The notes beneath the pieces were generated by a model. The model saw only the letters and a program-made list of their open reading frames with translations, was not told where the DNA came from and ran no database searches. Below are positions 1 through 7,763 of a stretch of 12,900 nt of DNA, piece by piece (within the stretch, counting starts at the first letter, position 1; every line of letters begins with the position of its first letter). Both the position numbers and the translations under genes were made by a program. This stretch comes from CAZPAH01 sp964584495 (GTDB taxonomy: Bacteria > Krumholzibacteriota > Krumholzibacteriia > Krumholzibacteriales > Krumholzibacteriaceae), in assembly GCA_964584495.1 (NCBI GenBank), contig CAZPAH010000082.1, positions 1-12,900 on the forward strand. Direction: 5' to 3'.

Positions 1-140
1 CCCGACAGGAGATCGACGGCGGTGAGTATCAGCGATTTTCCGGCGCCGGTGGATCCTGTAAGAACATTCAATCCCTCCGAGAAATCGATCTCGAGATCCT
101 CGGCGACGGCAAGGTTGCGTATTCGCAATTTCTTGAGCAT
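1..140 (-). CDS. recN: DNA repair protein RecN, N-terminal part only
   Basis: Partial gene; the window ends after about 46 codons. The visible protein begins MLKKLRIRNLAVAEDLEIDF and then has LNVLTGSTGAGKSLI, a Walker A P-loop at about residues 30-40. This is the N-terminal pattern of RecN, an SMC-like ATPase that acts at double-strand breaks. The family usually reads GETGAGKS and here the residue after the first glycine is serine, a small variation that keeps the P-loop lysine and serine. The ATG at 140-138 is preceded by a purine-rich stretch (GGGGTGGAAAG) that can serve as ribosome binding site. It starts 15 bases after the nadK stop, so it is probably the next gene of the same operon, an order (nadK then recN) common in bacteria. 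The family call is firm for such a short piece, but the coiled-coil and Walker B parts are not visible. Confidence 0.88.
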   Translation of the reverse strand, partial: MLKKLRIRNLAVAEDLEIDFSEGLNVLTGSTGAGKSLILTAVDLLS

Positions 141-155
141 CTTTCCACCCCTCAC

Positions 156-1016
156 TCAGCGTTTTCTAAGAACGCCCCCCCACTTCAGCTTCCTTCTCAC
201 CAGATCGTAGAAATTGTACTCTTCCGATACTATCAGCCTTGTGGCCCTTTCGCTTTTTTTGATCGTTATCTTCTCGCCTTTTTCCAGCGGGCGAGTCTTC
301 TGCCCGTCGACGGTAAGCATCGCCTCGTTACCCTCCTCTATCACCTGTATGACTAGCCGCTCGTCTCCGCTTACAACCACCGGCCTGACCGACAACGAGT
401 GGGGACATAGAGGCGTTATCACGAAAGCTTCCATCCGCTCCGGATTTATGATAGGACCTCCGGCGGCCAGCGAATACGCTGTCGAGCCGGTGGGCGTGGA
501 TATTATCACGCCGTCGGCCAGGTATTCCCCGAACATCACATCTCCGACGGAAGTCTCCAGATGAAGAACCCGGGATACGCCCACTCCGTGTATCACTCCG
601 TCGTTCAACGCCGTGTAGACCACCTCTTCACCGTTGTTGTCGCCATGGGATATCTCGAGCCTCATCCTCTCCTGTATCGAAAAGCGCCCGCTCAAAAGCA
701 TCCTGACCGCTTTTTCCGGATCGTCCTCGGTGAGAAATCCCAGACTCCTGATCTTTATTCCTAGAAGGGGTATCTCCTCCTTATCCACCAGCCTTGCGGC
801 CATAAGGAGCGTTCCGTCGCCGCCCAGGGAAATCACCGCGTCGCAGCCGCTCAGAGACTGTACCGCACCTATCCTTCCGTCCGGGGATAGGCGGGCCGTT
901 TCCTCAAGCCCCACGACCTCCACGTTTTCCGGCAGGAGGCTCGTAACCTCGGATACCACCTCCTCGATTTCAACTTTGTTAATATTAGCCACGAGACCAA
1001 CTCTACCGATTTTCAT
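156..1016 (-). CDS. nadK: NAD kinase
   Basis: ATP- (or polyphosphate-) dependent NAD kinase, a cytoplasmic enzyme that phosphorylates NAD to NADP. The 286-residue length is normal. Visible motifs are the GGDGT nucleotide loop at residues 65-69 (ISLGGDGTLL), LGFLTE at about 92-97, and the second conserved block TPTGSTAYSLAAGGP at 174-188. The usual asparagine-glutamate pair of the NAD site appears as asparagine-aspartate (LNDGVIH, 137-143), and the loop before LGFL reads GIKIRS rather than the common GxNxGx. Both look like lineage variation rather than loss of function. The ATG overlaps the dxs stop codon as ATGA, which points to translational coupling, and recN follows 15 bases after the stop. 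No tlyA-type methyltransferase gene separates dxs from nadK, unlike in several related operons. Confidence 0.95.
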   Translation of the reverse strand: MKIGRVGLVANINKVEIEEVVSEVTSLLPENVEVVGLEETARLSPDGRIGAVQSLSGCDAVISLGGDGTLLMAARLVDKEEIPLLGIKIRSLGFLTEDDPEKAVRMLLSGRFSIQERMRLEISHGDNNGEEVVYTALNDGVIHGVGVSRVLHLETSVGDVMFGEYLADGVIISTPTGSTAYSLAAGGPIINPERMEAFVITPLCPHSLSVRPVVVSGDERLVIQVIEEGNEAMLTVDGQKTRPLEKGEKITIKKSERATRLIVSEEYNFYDLVRRKLKWGGVLRKR

Positions 1017-2926
1017 CGCATTCCTCCGCGATCGCGGTCGGGACCCCGGTCCATCTCCTCGATAATCCTCTTCTCTATCTCTTCCGAAGTCAGTCCTTCC
1101 TCCCTCAGAAGTTCGTCCCTCGCGCCGTGAGGAACGAAGTGATCACCTATACCGATCCTTACGACCCGGTTGTTCAAGCCCGAGCCGGATATCAACCTTC
1201 CAACTGAATCCCCGAAGCCGCCGGACACCACGTTCTCCTCGGCGGTGAATACGATCCGTCCACCCGAAGCAAGCGATAGGATCAATTCCTCATCGAGGGG
1301 TTTCACGAAACGTGAGTTCACAACGCCGATCTCGATTCCCGATTCGGCTAATTTCTTAGCCGCCGCGAGCGACTGCCTCACCATCGTGCCGACCGCGAAG
1401 ACGATGCCGTCCCCGCCTTCCCTTAGAACCTCCCCCCGCCCTATTTCAAAGGGGAGATCGCTATCTTTCATCTCGACGCCCTCGATCGTGCCACGCGGAA
1501 ATCTCACCGCGGATGGAGCCGAATTCAACAACTGGGCCGTGTGCAGCATTCTGGAAAGCTCGTTCTCGTCCCCGGGGACCATGAGCACTAGGCCCGGAAT
1601 CATGCTCAGATAGCTCAAATCGAATGTGCCATGATGGGTCGGCCCATCTTCGCCCACCAATCCGGCCCTGTCAAGAATGAACCTGACCGGCAGCTTCTGA
1701 AGGGCGACATCGTGAATCAACTGGTCGAAGCTCCTCTGGAGAAAGGTCGAATAGATCGCGACGAACGGTTTCATCCCCTCCCTTGCCAGCCCCCCCGCGA
1801 AGGTGACGGCATGCTGCTCGCTGATACCGACGTCGAAGAAACGGTCGGGAAATTCCTCCGCGAAGCATGTCAAACCGGTCCCCTCTTTCATCGCTGCCGT
1901 GATGGCGACGATCCGTTCGTCCTTCCTCGCCATCTCGGTAAGCGTCCTTCCGAACATCTTGCTGTATTTCTCCGTTTTGGAGTTCGACTTCGAGTTACCA
2001 GTCTTCTTGTAGAAACTTCCCACACCGTGATATTTCTCCGAATCGTTCTCGGCGAACGAGTATCCTTTTCCCTTCGTCGTCATCACGTGGATGAGCACCG
2101 GCCCAGGCAGCTGGTTGAGCTGGGAAAAAGTCTCTATTAGCTGGGAAAGATCGTGGCCGTCCAGCGGGCCGATGTAATTGAACCCCAGCTCCTCGAAGAG
2201 AATCGTAGGTACGACAAGGTTCTTTATGCTCTCTTTTATCCGCCCGGCAAGCGCCCTAGCCTTCCCTCCCAGCGAAGGTATCTTTCCTAGAAGCTCCCAC
2301 ACGTCCGCTTCAAGCCGCAGGTAAGGCCTCTTTGTAGTGAGACGCGTGAGATATCTCGCGATCGCTCCCACGTTCTTCGAGATCGACATCTCGTTATCGT
2401 TCAGAATAATGACGAATTTCTTCTTTGCCAGGTGCCCCGCGTGGTTTATACCTTCAAGCGCCATCCCCCCCGATATCGCTCCATCCCCCACGACGCCTAC
2501 AATGAAGTGATCCTCTCCGCGCAGATCCCTCGCAACGGCGAATCCCAGCGCGGCCGATATGGCCGTGCTGGCGTGGCCCACGCCGAAAGTATCGTACTCG
2601 CTCTCGAAGATATTGGGGAATCCGCTTATTCCGCCCCGGGACCTGAGATTCTCGAAATCGTCCCTGCGCCCCGTCAGTATCTTGTGGGCGTAGCTTTGGT
2701 GCCCCACGTCCCATACGATCCTGTCGCGCGGCGCTTCGAAGACATAGTGCAGCGCGAGGGCGATCTCGACGGCTCCGAGGCTGGAGGCGAGATGTCCTCC
2801 CCGGCTCGAGACCACCTCGATTATATAGCTCCGTATCTCCTTGCCAAGCTCCTCGAGCTCGGCGATGGATAGCTTCTTGAGGTCGTCGGGTCCATCGATT
2901 TTTTCGATCAGCCCCTTAGGGTGCAT
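1013..2926 (-). CDS. dxs: 1-deoxy-D-xylulose-5-phosphate synthase
   Basis: Thiamine-diphosphate enzyme that condenses pyruvate and glyceraldehyde 3-phosphate, the first step of the MEP isoprenoid pathway. The 637 residues match the family's usual length. In order one sees the N-terminal TPP domain with GGHLASSLG (catalytic-site His45), GHQSYAHK (76-82), the TPP/Mg motif GDGA...NDN (147-150 and 176-178), and LDGHD. The pyrimidine-binding domain follows with GISEQHAVTFAGG and FILDRAGLVGEDGPTHHG, then a transketolase C-terminal domain (VFAVGTMV, VVNSRFVKPLDEEL). All key residues are present. The ATG at 2926 has an upstream AAAGGG 7 bases away. It follows the PAP2-like gene by 18 bases, too little room for a TPP riboswitch, and overlaps nadK by 4 bases. 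With ispA just upstream, this part of the operon makes and extends isoprenoid precursors. Confidence 0.97.
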   Translation of the reverse strand: MHPKGLIEKIDGPDDLKKLSIAELEELGKEIRSYIIEVVSSRGGHLASSLGAVEIALALHYVFEAPRDRIVWDVGHQSYAHKILTGRRDDFENLRSRGGISGFPNIFESEYDTFGVGHASTAISAALGFAVARDLRGEDHFIVGVVGDGAISGGMALEGINHAGHLAKKKFVIILNDNEMSISKNVGAIARYLTRLTTKRPYLRLEADVWELLGKIPSLGGKARALAGRIKESIKNLVVPTILFEELGFNYIGPLDGHDLSQLIETFSQLNQLPGPVLIHVMTTKGKGYSFAENDSEKYHGVGSFYKKTGNSKSNSKTEKYSKMFGRTLTEMARKDERIVAITAAMKEGTGLTCFAEEFPDRFFDVGISEQHAVTFAGGLAREGMKPFVAIYSTFLQRSFDQLIHDVALQKLPVRFILDRAGLVGEDGPTHHGTFDLSYLSMIPGLVLMVPGDENELSRMLHTAQLLNSAPSAVRFPRGTIEGVEMKDSDLPFEIGRGEVLREGGDGIVFAVGTMVRQSLAAAKKLAESGIEIGVVNSRFVKPLDEELILSLASGGRIVFTAEENVVSGGFGDSVGRLISGSGLNNRVVRIGIGDHFVPHGARDELLREEGLTSEEIEKRIIEEMDRGPDRDRGGMR

Positions 2927-2944
2927 TGCAATCCCTTTCTTTTC

Positions 2945-3382
2945 CTATAGAAGCAGATACGTTATCAACACTCCCATGACCGCCCCGCTCATGACATCGA
3001 GGGGTCTGTACTGAAGAACCCTCGAGATCCGGGCCGATCCGATGCTCCCGTATTCCTCTATGTCGGTGAATATCCTGTTGAGGATGTCGACCTGCTTTTC
3101 CTTGGCCCTCTTGAGCCTCATCGTATCATGAATGATAATCGTGCTGTACATCGCTATAACGGCGAAGAGTATCGATGAGTATCCGTATTTTATGCCGATC
3201 ACGGTGGAGAGAGAGCCAAAGACGGCCGCGTGAAGGTTTGGGATTCCATCGGTCTGGAATAATCTGGGCAGATCGAACCTGCGGTTCACGATCGAGTAAA
3301 GGGCGAATTTCAGCCATTGGACCAGTATTCCGCAGAGAACCGGAACAATGTAGATATATCGATAGAGAATTACTCTGAACAT
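2945..3382 (-). CDS. small membrane protein of the divergent PAP2 (DUF212) type, active site altered
   Basis: A 145-residue membrane protein with hydrophobic segments at about residues 9-24, 52-84 and 130-145. The layout fits the divergent PAP2 family (PF02681, YuiD-like). The canonical GMPSSH block appears as GIPNLH (46-51), a membrane segment leads to an HD pair (85-86) and a basic stretch with Q...LN (97-102), and the last segment has YRPLDVMSGAVMG (125-137), where the family normally shows HTPxEVxxGxxxG. The block-one serines and the block-three histidine are therefore replaced, so ordinary phosphatase chemistry is doubtful. It starts one base after the ispA stop with no clear ribosome binding site of its own, suggesting coupling, and ends 18 bases before dxs. 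A role with prenyl phosphates is suggested only by position. The family assignment rests on motif spacing read by eye. Confidence 0.72.
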   Translation of the reverse strand: MFRVILYRYIYIVPVLCGILVQWLKFALYSIVNRRFDLPRLFQTDGIPNLHAAVFGSLSTVIGIKYGYSSILFAVIAMYSTIIIHDTMRLKRAKEKQVDILNRIFTDIEEYGSIGSARISRVLQYRPLDVMSGAVMGVLITYLLL

Positions 3383-3383
3383 G

Positions 3384-4286
3384 TCAGGATACTCGTTCCA
3401 GGATCAGCCGGAAAAGCTGCTCCAAATCTGCATCGCCGCCGTACTTTCTTACCCCGGCGATCGATTCATTTATGAGGTGATCGGCGGTCTTATGCGAGCT
3501 TTCAGTGCCGAAACAGGCCGGCCATGTGATTTTCCCCTTTTTCGAGTCCTTTCGCAAGGCTTTTCCAACGTTCTCCTGCTCTCCCTCGATATCGAGCAGA
3601 TCGTCGGCGATCTGGAATGCCAGTCCGGCCTTTCTCCCCGCGTCCCTCATCCCCTCCACCTCCAGGCCGTTTCCCAGGGCCAGGGCGGTTCCAACGGCAA
3701 GAGAAGCCGCTATCAGTTCTCCCGTCTTCCTTTCGTGTATGAACCGGACCATGTCCTTCCCGGGCCGTTTCCCCTCGCCCTCCAGATCGGCGACCTGGCC
3801 ACCCACGAGCATCCTCGACCCGGCCGCGGTCGACAGGATCCTCATCGCCTCTAATACATTTCCTGTAGGAGATTCCGCGCACCTAGCAAGGGTCTCGAAC
3901 GCTAGGGCCTGGAGCGCATCTCCGGCCAGTATTGCGTTTGCCTCGCCGAACCTGGCGTGGCACGATGCGCGCCCCCTTCTCAGATCGTCGTCATCGAGAG
4001 CGGGAAGGTCGTCATGGATCAGGGTATAGGCATGAAGGAACTCTATCGAGCATGCGGCGTCGAGGGCATCGCCGGGGAAAGGATCGCCGAACAGGCGGTG
4101 GGACCAGAGACATAGAATCCCCCTGATCCTCTTCCCTCCCTCAAGGGCCGAATACCGCATCGCCTCGTGGAGGGCGGAAGGGGCTTCCGCGGAAGGGGGC
4201 AATATCTCCCCCATCCTACCCTCTATCCTCGTCCTCTCCCGTTTAAGAACCATGTCGAAATCACGGTCATACCCGGTCCTACTCAA
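3384..4286 (-). CDS. ispA: farnesyl diphosphate synthase (trans-prenyltransferase)
   Basis: Soluble all-alpha prenyltransferase that joins isopentenyl diphosphate to allylic diphosphates. The 300 residues show GGKRIR (50-55), the first aspartate-rich motif DDLPALDDDDLRRG (92-105) and its preceding HAYTLIH, KTGELI (187-192), the second aspartate-rich motif DDLLD (228-232), and GKALRKDSKKGK near 241-252. The four-residue spacing in the first motif (DDxxxxD) and the tyrosine five residues before it (Tyr87) are typical of the bacterial C15 farnesyl synthases, so FPP is the likely product, although GGPP synthases of similar build cannot be excluded. The start overlaps the xseB end by 8 bases. The xseA-xseB-ispA-dxs order is a classic bacterial cluster, here interrupted only by the PAP2-like gene. 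Confidence 0.94.
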   Translation of the reverse strand: MSRTGYDRDFDMVLKRERTRIEGRMGEILPPSAEAPSALHEAMRYSALEGGKRIRGILCLWSHRLFGDPFPGDALDAACSIEFLHAYTLIHDDLPALDDDDLRRGRASCHARFGEANAILAGDALQALAFETLARCAESPTGNVLEAMRILSTAAGSRMLVGGQVADLEGEGKRPGKDMVRFIHERKTGELIAASLAVGTALALGNGLEVEGMRDAGRKAGLAFQIADDLLDIEGEQENVGKALRKDSKKGKITWPACFGTESSHKTADHLINESIAGVRKYGGDADLEQLFRLILERVS

Positions 4287-4494
4287 CTTCCCCTCCAGTC
4301 TTGCCTATATCTGCAGACAGACGCTGTATACGCTGGTCCGCCTCCTCCAGTATCCTCCTGCAGCGGGTTCCGATCTTCATACCCTCTTCGTAGAGCCTAA
4401 TGCTTTCTTCAAGGGGTACGTTTCCTTCCTCAAGGCAGCGGACTATCTCTTCAAGCCTGCTCATCGAATCCTCGAAACTCACCTTCCCCGCCAT
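4279..4494 (-). CDS. xseB: exodeoxyribonuclease VII small subunit
   Basis: A 71-residue protein matching the small subunit of exonuclease VII, which binds several-fold to XseA to form an enzyme degrading single-stranded DNA from both ends. The family signature is clear: SFEDSMSRLEEIVRCLEEGN at residues 6-25 followed by PLEESIRLYEEGMKIG, then a helical segment with CRRILEEADQRIQRL. Length is typical (70-80 residues). The start lies 16 bases inside the end of xseA and the end overlaps the start of ispA, so the three genes are very probably translated together. The short tail is hydrophilic and of no recognisable function. Confidence 0.95.
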   Translation of the reverse strand: MAGKVSFEDSMSRLEEIVRCLEEGNVPLEESIRLYEEGMKIGTRCRRILEEADQRIQRLSADIGKTGGEVE

Positions 4495-5936
4495 TTTTTC
4501 CCCTTTCTCTTATCCTCGACGCGGCAAACGGCGCCTCCGTCGTGGAAATTAACGCATATCCTCTCCCCCCGGCCTACCTCATCGACGCTGCCCAGCACGT
4601 TATCCCCTGTTTCGGAGGTACAATATGTGTAACCTCTCTTGAGAACGGCCAGCGGATACAGCCCATCGAGTGTCCTGATACCCGATTCGACCTCTCCGGC
4701 TCTTCTCTCGAGCAGAGAGGCGAGCGTTGAGTGCAAACGTCCGGTCAACCCTTGGACCGAACCGTTCATGCGAGATATCTCGGCCGATGGATTCAGCGCT
4801 GCCAGCCTCCCCTTCATTCCCGACAGACCGGACTCGGATCTTCTTTGGCCCGAAAGCGCCTCCAGGCGTATTTTCGAGATCATCTCCGGTATCACGGAAG
4901 CCATCGAACGCATCGCTTCCCTCAGCGACAGATCGAGCCTATCCACCATGTCGTCCACCTTGAAGGTCATCCTGTCGATACCGTGCGCTATCGCCGGGAA
5001 CACACTGCTTCTGAGCATATATTCTATAAGGTTCAACCTTCTCGCGGCGGACTCGGCGTAACTCCTCCTCATCCTCGAGAGACTCTCATCGATGAGCTGG
5101 ACGACCTCACCGATATCGGGCACGGCCAACTCGGCCGCAGCCGTCGGAGTCGCGGCCCTCAGGTCCGCCACGTAGTCGCATATCGTCGTGTCTATTTCGT
5201 GCCCGATCCCGGTAATGATCGGATGCGAGCAGCCGGCCACGGCCCGCGCGACTTCCTCATCGTTGAAAGTCCAGAGATCCTCTGCGCTCCCTCCCCCGCG
5301 TGCCAGGATCACGAGATCAACGTCTTCCATCGCCGAGGCCTCCGCCAACCCCCTCGTTATCGAATCTGCGGCGGCGGCCCCCTGGACATCGGTACAGATA
5401 TGCACTATCCGGGCGACGGGCCATCTTCTGGCCAGAGTATCGATGATATCCTCTATGACCGCTCCCGTGGGCGAAGTCAGGACGGCGATCTTATCTGGAT
5501 AGGGGGGTAGATCCCTTTTCCGTTGGGCCGAGGTCAAACCCTCCTCGGCAAGTTTCTGAAGCAGCCTGCGGAAATCGAGCTCGGCCCTGCCCTGTCCGGC
5601 CGGTTCCAGCGAGGCCGCGAGAAGCTGCGTCTGCCCGCTTCCGCCGTAATGCGACAGGCGCCCCCTGGCTATAACGGAGACGCCGTTGTCCGGCCCGAAA
5701 CCTATCCCCGCCGTGTAACGCCTGAACACGACAACGCGTATCATGTTATCGTCGTCGCGGAGTGAAAAGTAGAAGTGCCCCGAGGTATGGGCCTTGAAGT
5801 TGGCGATTTCGCCTATAACACTGACAGATGGAAATTCCGTTTCGAGGTTGTGCCTGATCGCTTCGGTGATTTCCGTGACCGTGTATATATCCTCTGCTTC
5901 GCCGCCGGGGATAAGACCGGTATCAGTATCCATCAT
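4479..5936 (-). CDS. xseA: exodeoxyribonuclease VII large subunit
   Basis: Catalytic subunit of exonuclease VII. The 485-residue protein has an N-terminal OB-fold-like DNA-binding domain (about residues 17-112, including VIGEIANFKAHTSGHFYFSL). The catalytic domain carries LTSPTGAVIEDI (153-164), RGGGSAEDLW (213-222), GIGHEIDTT (243-251), the following DYVADLRAATPT (254-265), and a long helical region. The C-terminal YPLAVLKRGYTY is a family hallmark. Somewhat long but within the family range. Two ATG codons stand in tandem at the start; GGGAGAGAAAG just upstream supplies a ribosome binding site. It overlaps the folD end by 14 bases and xseB by 16, so it sits in a coupled run. Confidence 0.96.
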   Translation of the reverse strand: MMDTDTGLIPGGEAEDIYTVTEITEAIRHNLETEFPSVSVIGEIANFKAHTSGHFYFSLRDDDNMIRVVVFRRYTAGIGFGPDNGVSVIARGRLSHYGGSGQTQLLAASLEPAGQGRAELDFRRLLQKLAEEGLTSAQRKRDLPPYPDKIAVLTSPTGAVIEDIIDTLARRWPVARIVHICTDVQGAAAADSITRGLAEASAMEDVDLVILARGGGSAEDLWTFNDEEVARAVAGCSHPIITGIGHEIDTTICDYVADLRAATPTAAAELAVPDIGEVVQLIDESLSRMRRSYAESAARRLNLIEYMLRSSVFPAIAHGIDRMTFKVDDMVDRLDLSLREAMRSMASVIPEMISKIRLEALSGQRRSESGLSGMKGRLAALNPSAEISRMNGSVQGLTGRLHSTLASLLERRAGEVESGIRTLDGLYPLAVLKRGYTYCTSETGDNVLGSVDEVGRGERICVNFHDGGAVCRVEDKRKGKKWRGR

Positions 5937-6819
5937 CTTTCTCTCCCATGGCCCACCTGGCGGCCAGAAGAGTACTCTTCATGAGCATTGCGACCGTCAT
6001 CGGTCCCACGCCGCCGGGAACGGGAGTGATAAGAGACGCCTTGGGATAGACGGTTTCGAATTCCACGTCCCCTACAAGGCGGTACCCCTTCTTTCTTTCA
6101 GGTGCGTCTATCCTGTTGATTCCAACATCTATGACGACGACTCCGTCCTTCACCATATCGCCGGTTATCATTTCCGCTTTCCCCGCCGCAGCGATAAGGA
6201 TATCCGCCTTGCGGGTTATGGAGGGAAGATCGGCCGTTCTGGAATGGCATATCGTGACGGTGGCGTTTCCCCTCTTACCCTTGGCGGACAGGATCAGGGC
6301 CATCGGCTTCCCCACATTGACGCTTCTCCCCACTATAACCGCGTTCTTCCCCTCGGTCTCCACATCGTACCGGGCCAGCAGCTCCGATATGCCCATCGGC
6401 GTACACGAGACGAATCTCGGCATTTCGGCCGCCAGCTTCCCGAGGTTCAAAGGGTGGTATCCGTCGACATCCTTTTCGGGCGCCACCCTCTCTATCACTT
6501 TCTGCTCGTCAATATGCCCCGGCAAAGGGAGCTGCACCAGCAATCCGTCGACACTCCTGTCGGCGTTCAGCCGGTCGATCCTTCCGAGAAGATCTCCGGC
6601 GGGAGTCTCCGCCGGGAGCTCTATCAGCTCGGATTCTATTCCGCATTTCGCCGCCGCCTTCACCTTCATTCCGACATATACCTGGGAGGCGGGATCCTCG
6701 CCCACTATAATGACCGTCAGCTTTGGAGGCCGGTGCTTCGCGCAGAATACTTCCACTTCGGAGGCCAGCTCCTCGACTATCGCCGCGGCCACCGCCTTGC
6801 CGTCTATCAGTTTTTCCAT
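5923..6819 (-). CDS. folD: bifunctional methylenetetrahydrofolate dehydrogenase / methenyltetrahydrofolate cyclohydrolase
   Basis: Cytoplasmic enzyme of one-carbon metabolism interconverting 5,10-methylene-, methenyl- and 10-formyl-tetrahydrofolate. Numbering from the ATG at 6819, the protein (298 residues) starts MEKLIDGK, like most FolD proteins. It shows YVGMKVKAAAKCGI with the catalytic Tyr-x3-Lys, GLLVQLPLP, KDVDGYHPLN, CTPMGISELL, the dinucleotide-binding VGRSVNVGKPM, and PVPGGVGPMT near the end. Three starts are possible: GTG at 6846, overlapping the ymdB stop as GTGA; ATG at 6834; and ATG at 6819. I chose the last because the protein then begins where homologues begin and because AAGGCGAG lies immediately upstream. 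The others would add 5 or 9 residues. The end overlaps xseA. Confidence 0.94.
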   Translation of the reverse strand: MEKLIDGKAVAAAIVEELASEVEVFCAKHRPPKLTVIIVGEDPASQVYVGMKVKAAAKCGIESELIELPAETPAGDLLGRIDRLNADRSVDGLLVQLPLPGHIDEQKVIERVAPEKDVDGYHPLNLGKLAAEMPRFVSCTPMGISELLARYDVETEGKNAVIVGRSVNVGKPMALILSAKGKRGNATVTICHSRTADLPSITRKADILIAAAGKAEMITGDMVKDGVVVIDVGINRIDAPERKKGYRLVGDVEFETVYPKASLITPVPGGVGPMTVAMLMKSTLLAARWAMGEKDDGY

Positions 6820-6842
6820 CTCGCCTTTTTTCATCGGCAATC

Positions 6843-7625
6843 TCACTCGGTTACAGGTTCGTGTATCCGCTCCACGCTCAGCGCCTTCCCTGTCGCGTCA
6901 TCTATCTCCACCGCCAACCCCTCTATGCACGGTGAATTTCCACCGACGCTGAATCTGACATTTATGCCCTTGAGAAACCTTTCTATCACCTGATCCTTCC
7001 TTACGCCGATAATCGAATCGAAGGGTCCCGCCATACCTATATCGGTCTGGTATGCGGTACCTTCCGGCAGTATCCTCTCGTCGGCCGTGGGCACATGCGT
7101 GTGCGTCCCCGCCACGACGCTCACCCTTCCGTCGAGGTAATAGCCGAGGGCCAGTTTCTCGCTGGTCGCCTCGGCGTGGAAATCGACCAGTATCACCTTC
7201 AGCTCCGCCGGCAGCGATTCGAGAATCGAATCGGCCTTGCGGAAAGGGCAGTCTATGGCGGGCATGAAGGTTCTTCCCTGCAGGTTCATGACGCAGACCT
7301 TCACCCCCGAGATCTCCTTGATTGTGAAACCCCGTCCAGGAACTCCCGGAGGATAATTCGCTGGCCTGACAATATCTTCGCGGGAATCGAGCAGCCCTAT
7401 GCCCTCGCGCTTATCCCAAATGTGGTTGCCCGCCGTCATCACATCAACGCCGCTGTCGGAGATTTCCAGGGCCACCTTTTCCGTCAACCCGAACATCCCC
7501 GATCCATTTTCGACGTTTGCCGTGCATAGGTCGGTCCCCAACCTCTTCTTCAACCCGGGCAGGCCCGTCTTGAGAGCGTTCCTCCCCACCTTGGAAAGAA
7601 CGTCTCCTATCATCAGCACTTTCAT
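6843..7625 (-). CDS. ymdB: YmdB-type metallophosphoesterase (TIGR00282), probable 2',3'-cyclic nucleotide phosphodiesterase
   Basis: A 260-residue calcineurin-like phosphoesterase. The dimetal ligands of the YmdB family can be read directly: Asp8 (MIGDV), Glu39-Asn40 (NVENG), Asn67-His68 (GNHIWDK), His150 (VDFHAEATSEK), His175 and His177 (GTHTHVPTADE). In Bacillus subtilis YmdB hydrolyses cyclic phosphodiesters, affects late adaptive responses such as biofilm formation, and is encoded next to the RNase Y gene, as here. A link to RNA decay is therefore plausible but not shown by the sequence. The ATG at 7625 begins the protein where homologues begin; its ribosome binding site is weak. The gap of 138 bases to rny contains repeats (listed separately). 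The stop overlaps the most upstream possible start of folD. Confidence 0.93.
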   Translation of the reverse strand: MKVLMIGDVLSKVGRNALKTGLPGLKKRLGTDLCTANVENGSGMFGLTEKVALEISDSGVDVMTAGNHIWDKREGIGLLDSREDIVRPANYPPGVPGRGFTIKEISGVKVCVMNLQGRTFMPAIDCPFRKADSILESLPAELKVILVDFHAEATSEKLALGYYLDGRVSVVAGTHTHVPTADERILPEGTAYQTDIGMAGPFDSIIGVRKDQVIERFLKGINVRFSVGGNSPCIEGLAVEIDDATGKALSVERIHEPVTE

Positions 7626-7663
7626 AGGACAGGGCTTTCTGTTCTAGACCACGGCCCGCATCG

Positions 7664-7725
7664 TTTGCGTCGGGCTGAATCGATCATCGCCGAATCATTT
7701 ACGTCCTGTTGAATCGATCATCGCG
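7664..7725. repeat. tandem direct repeat, two imperfect copies 34 bases apart
   Basis: Two 28-base copies at 7664-7691 and 7698-7725 share a perfect 15-base core, TGAATCGATCATCGC, plus the flanking TTT-CGTC. They differ at six positions. The core holds the palindrome ATCGAT. Both copies lie in the gap between rny and ymdB, so they could be protein-binding sites or a trace of a local duplication. Only two copies are present, and function is unknown. Confidence 0.75.
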
Positions 7726-7746
7726 CCGTTCGTGAATAGGCGCGAT
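7720..7746 (-). terminator. perfect inverted repeat after rny, possible terminator or processing hairpin
   Basis: An 8-base perfect inverted repeat (ATCGCGCC ... GGCGCGAT) with an 11-base loop starts 17 bases past the rny stop codon. In RNA this gives a strong GC-rich hairpin on either strand. It lacks a following T-run, so intrinsic termination is doubtful; protection of the rny mRNA end or partial termination before ymdB are equally possible. It overlaps the second copy of the direct repeat by six bases. Confidence 0.4.
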
Positions 7747-7763
7747 ACGAACACCCGGCTTCT

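Noticed and set aside
2927..2944. Possible TPP riboswitch before dxs
   Set aside because: The gap to the preceding gene is only 18 bases, so there is no room for the aptamer.
5794..6993. Long open frame on the plus strand opposite xseA, folD and ymdB
   Set aside because: It spans three well-recognised genes on the other strand, its translation is rich in Arg, His and Ser with no recognisable domain, and it is explained by codon bias of the opposite genes.
7664..7725. CRISPR-like repeat spacing between rny and ymdB
   Set aside because: Only two copies, imperfect, with a 6-base interval between them, and no cas gene nearby. It is reported as a plain direct repeat.
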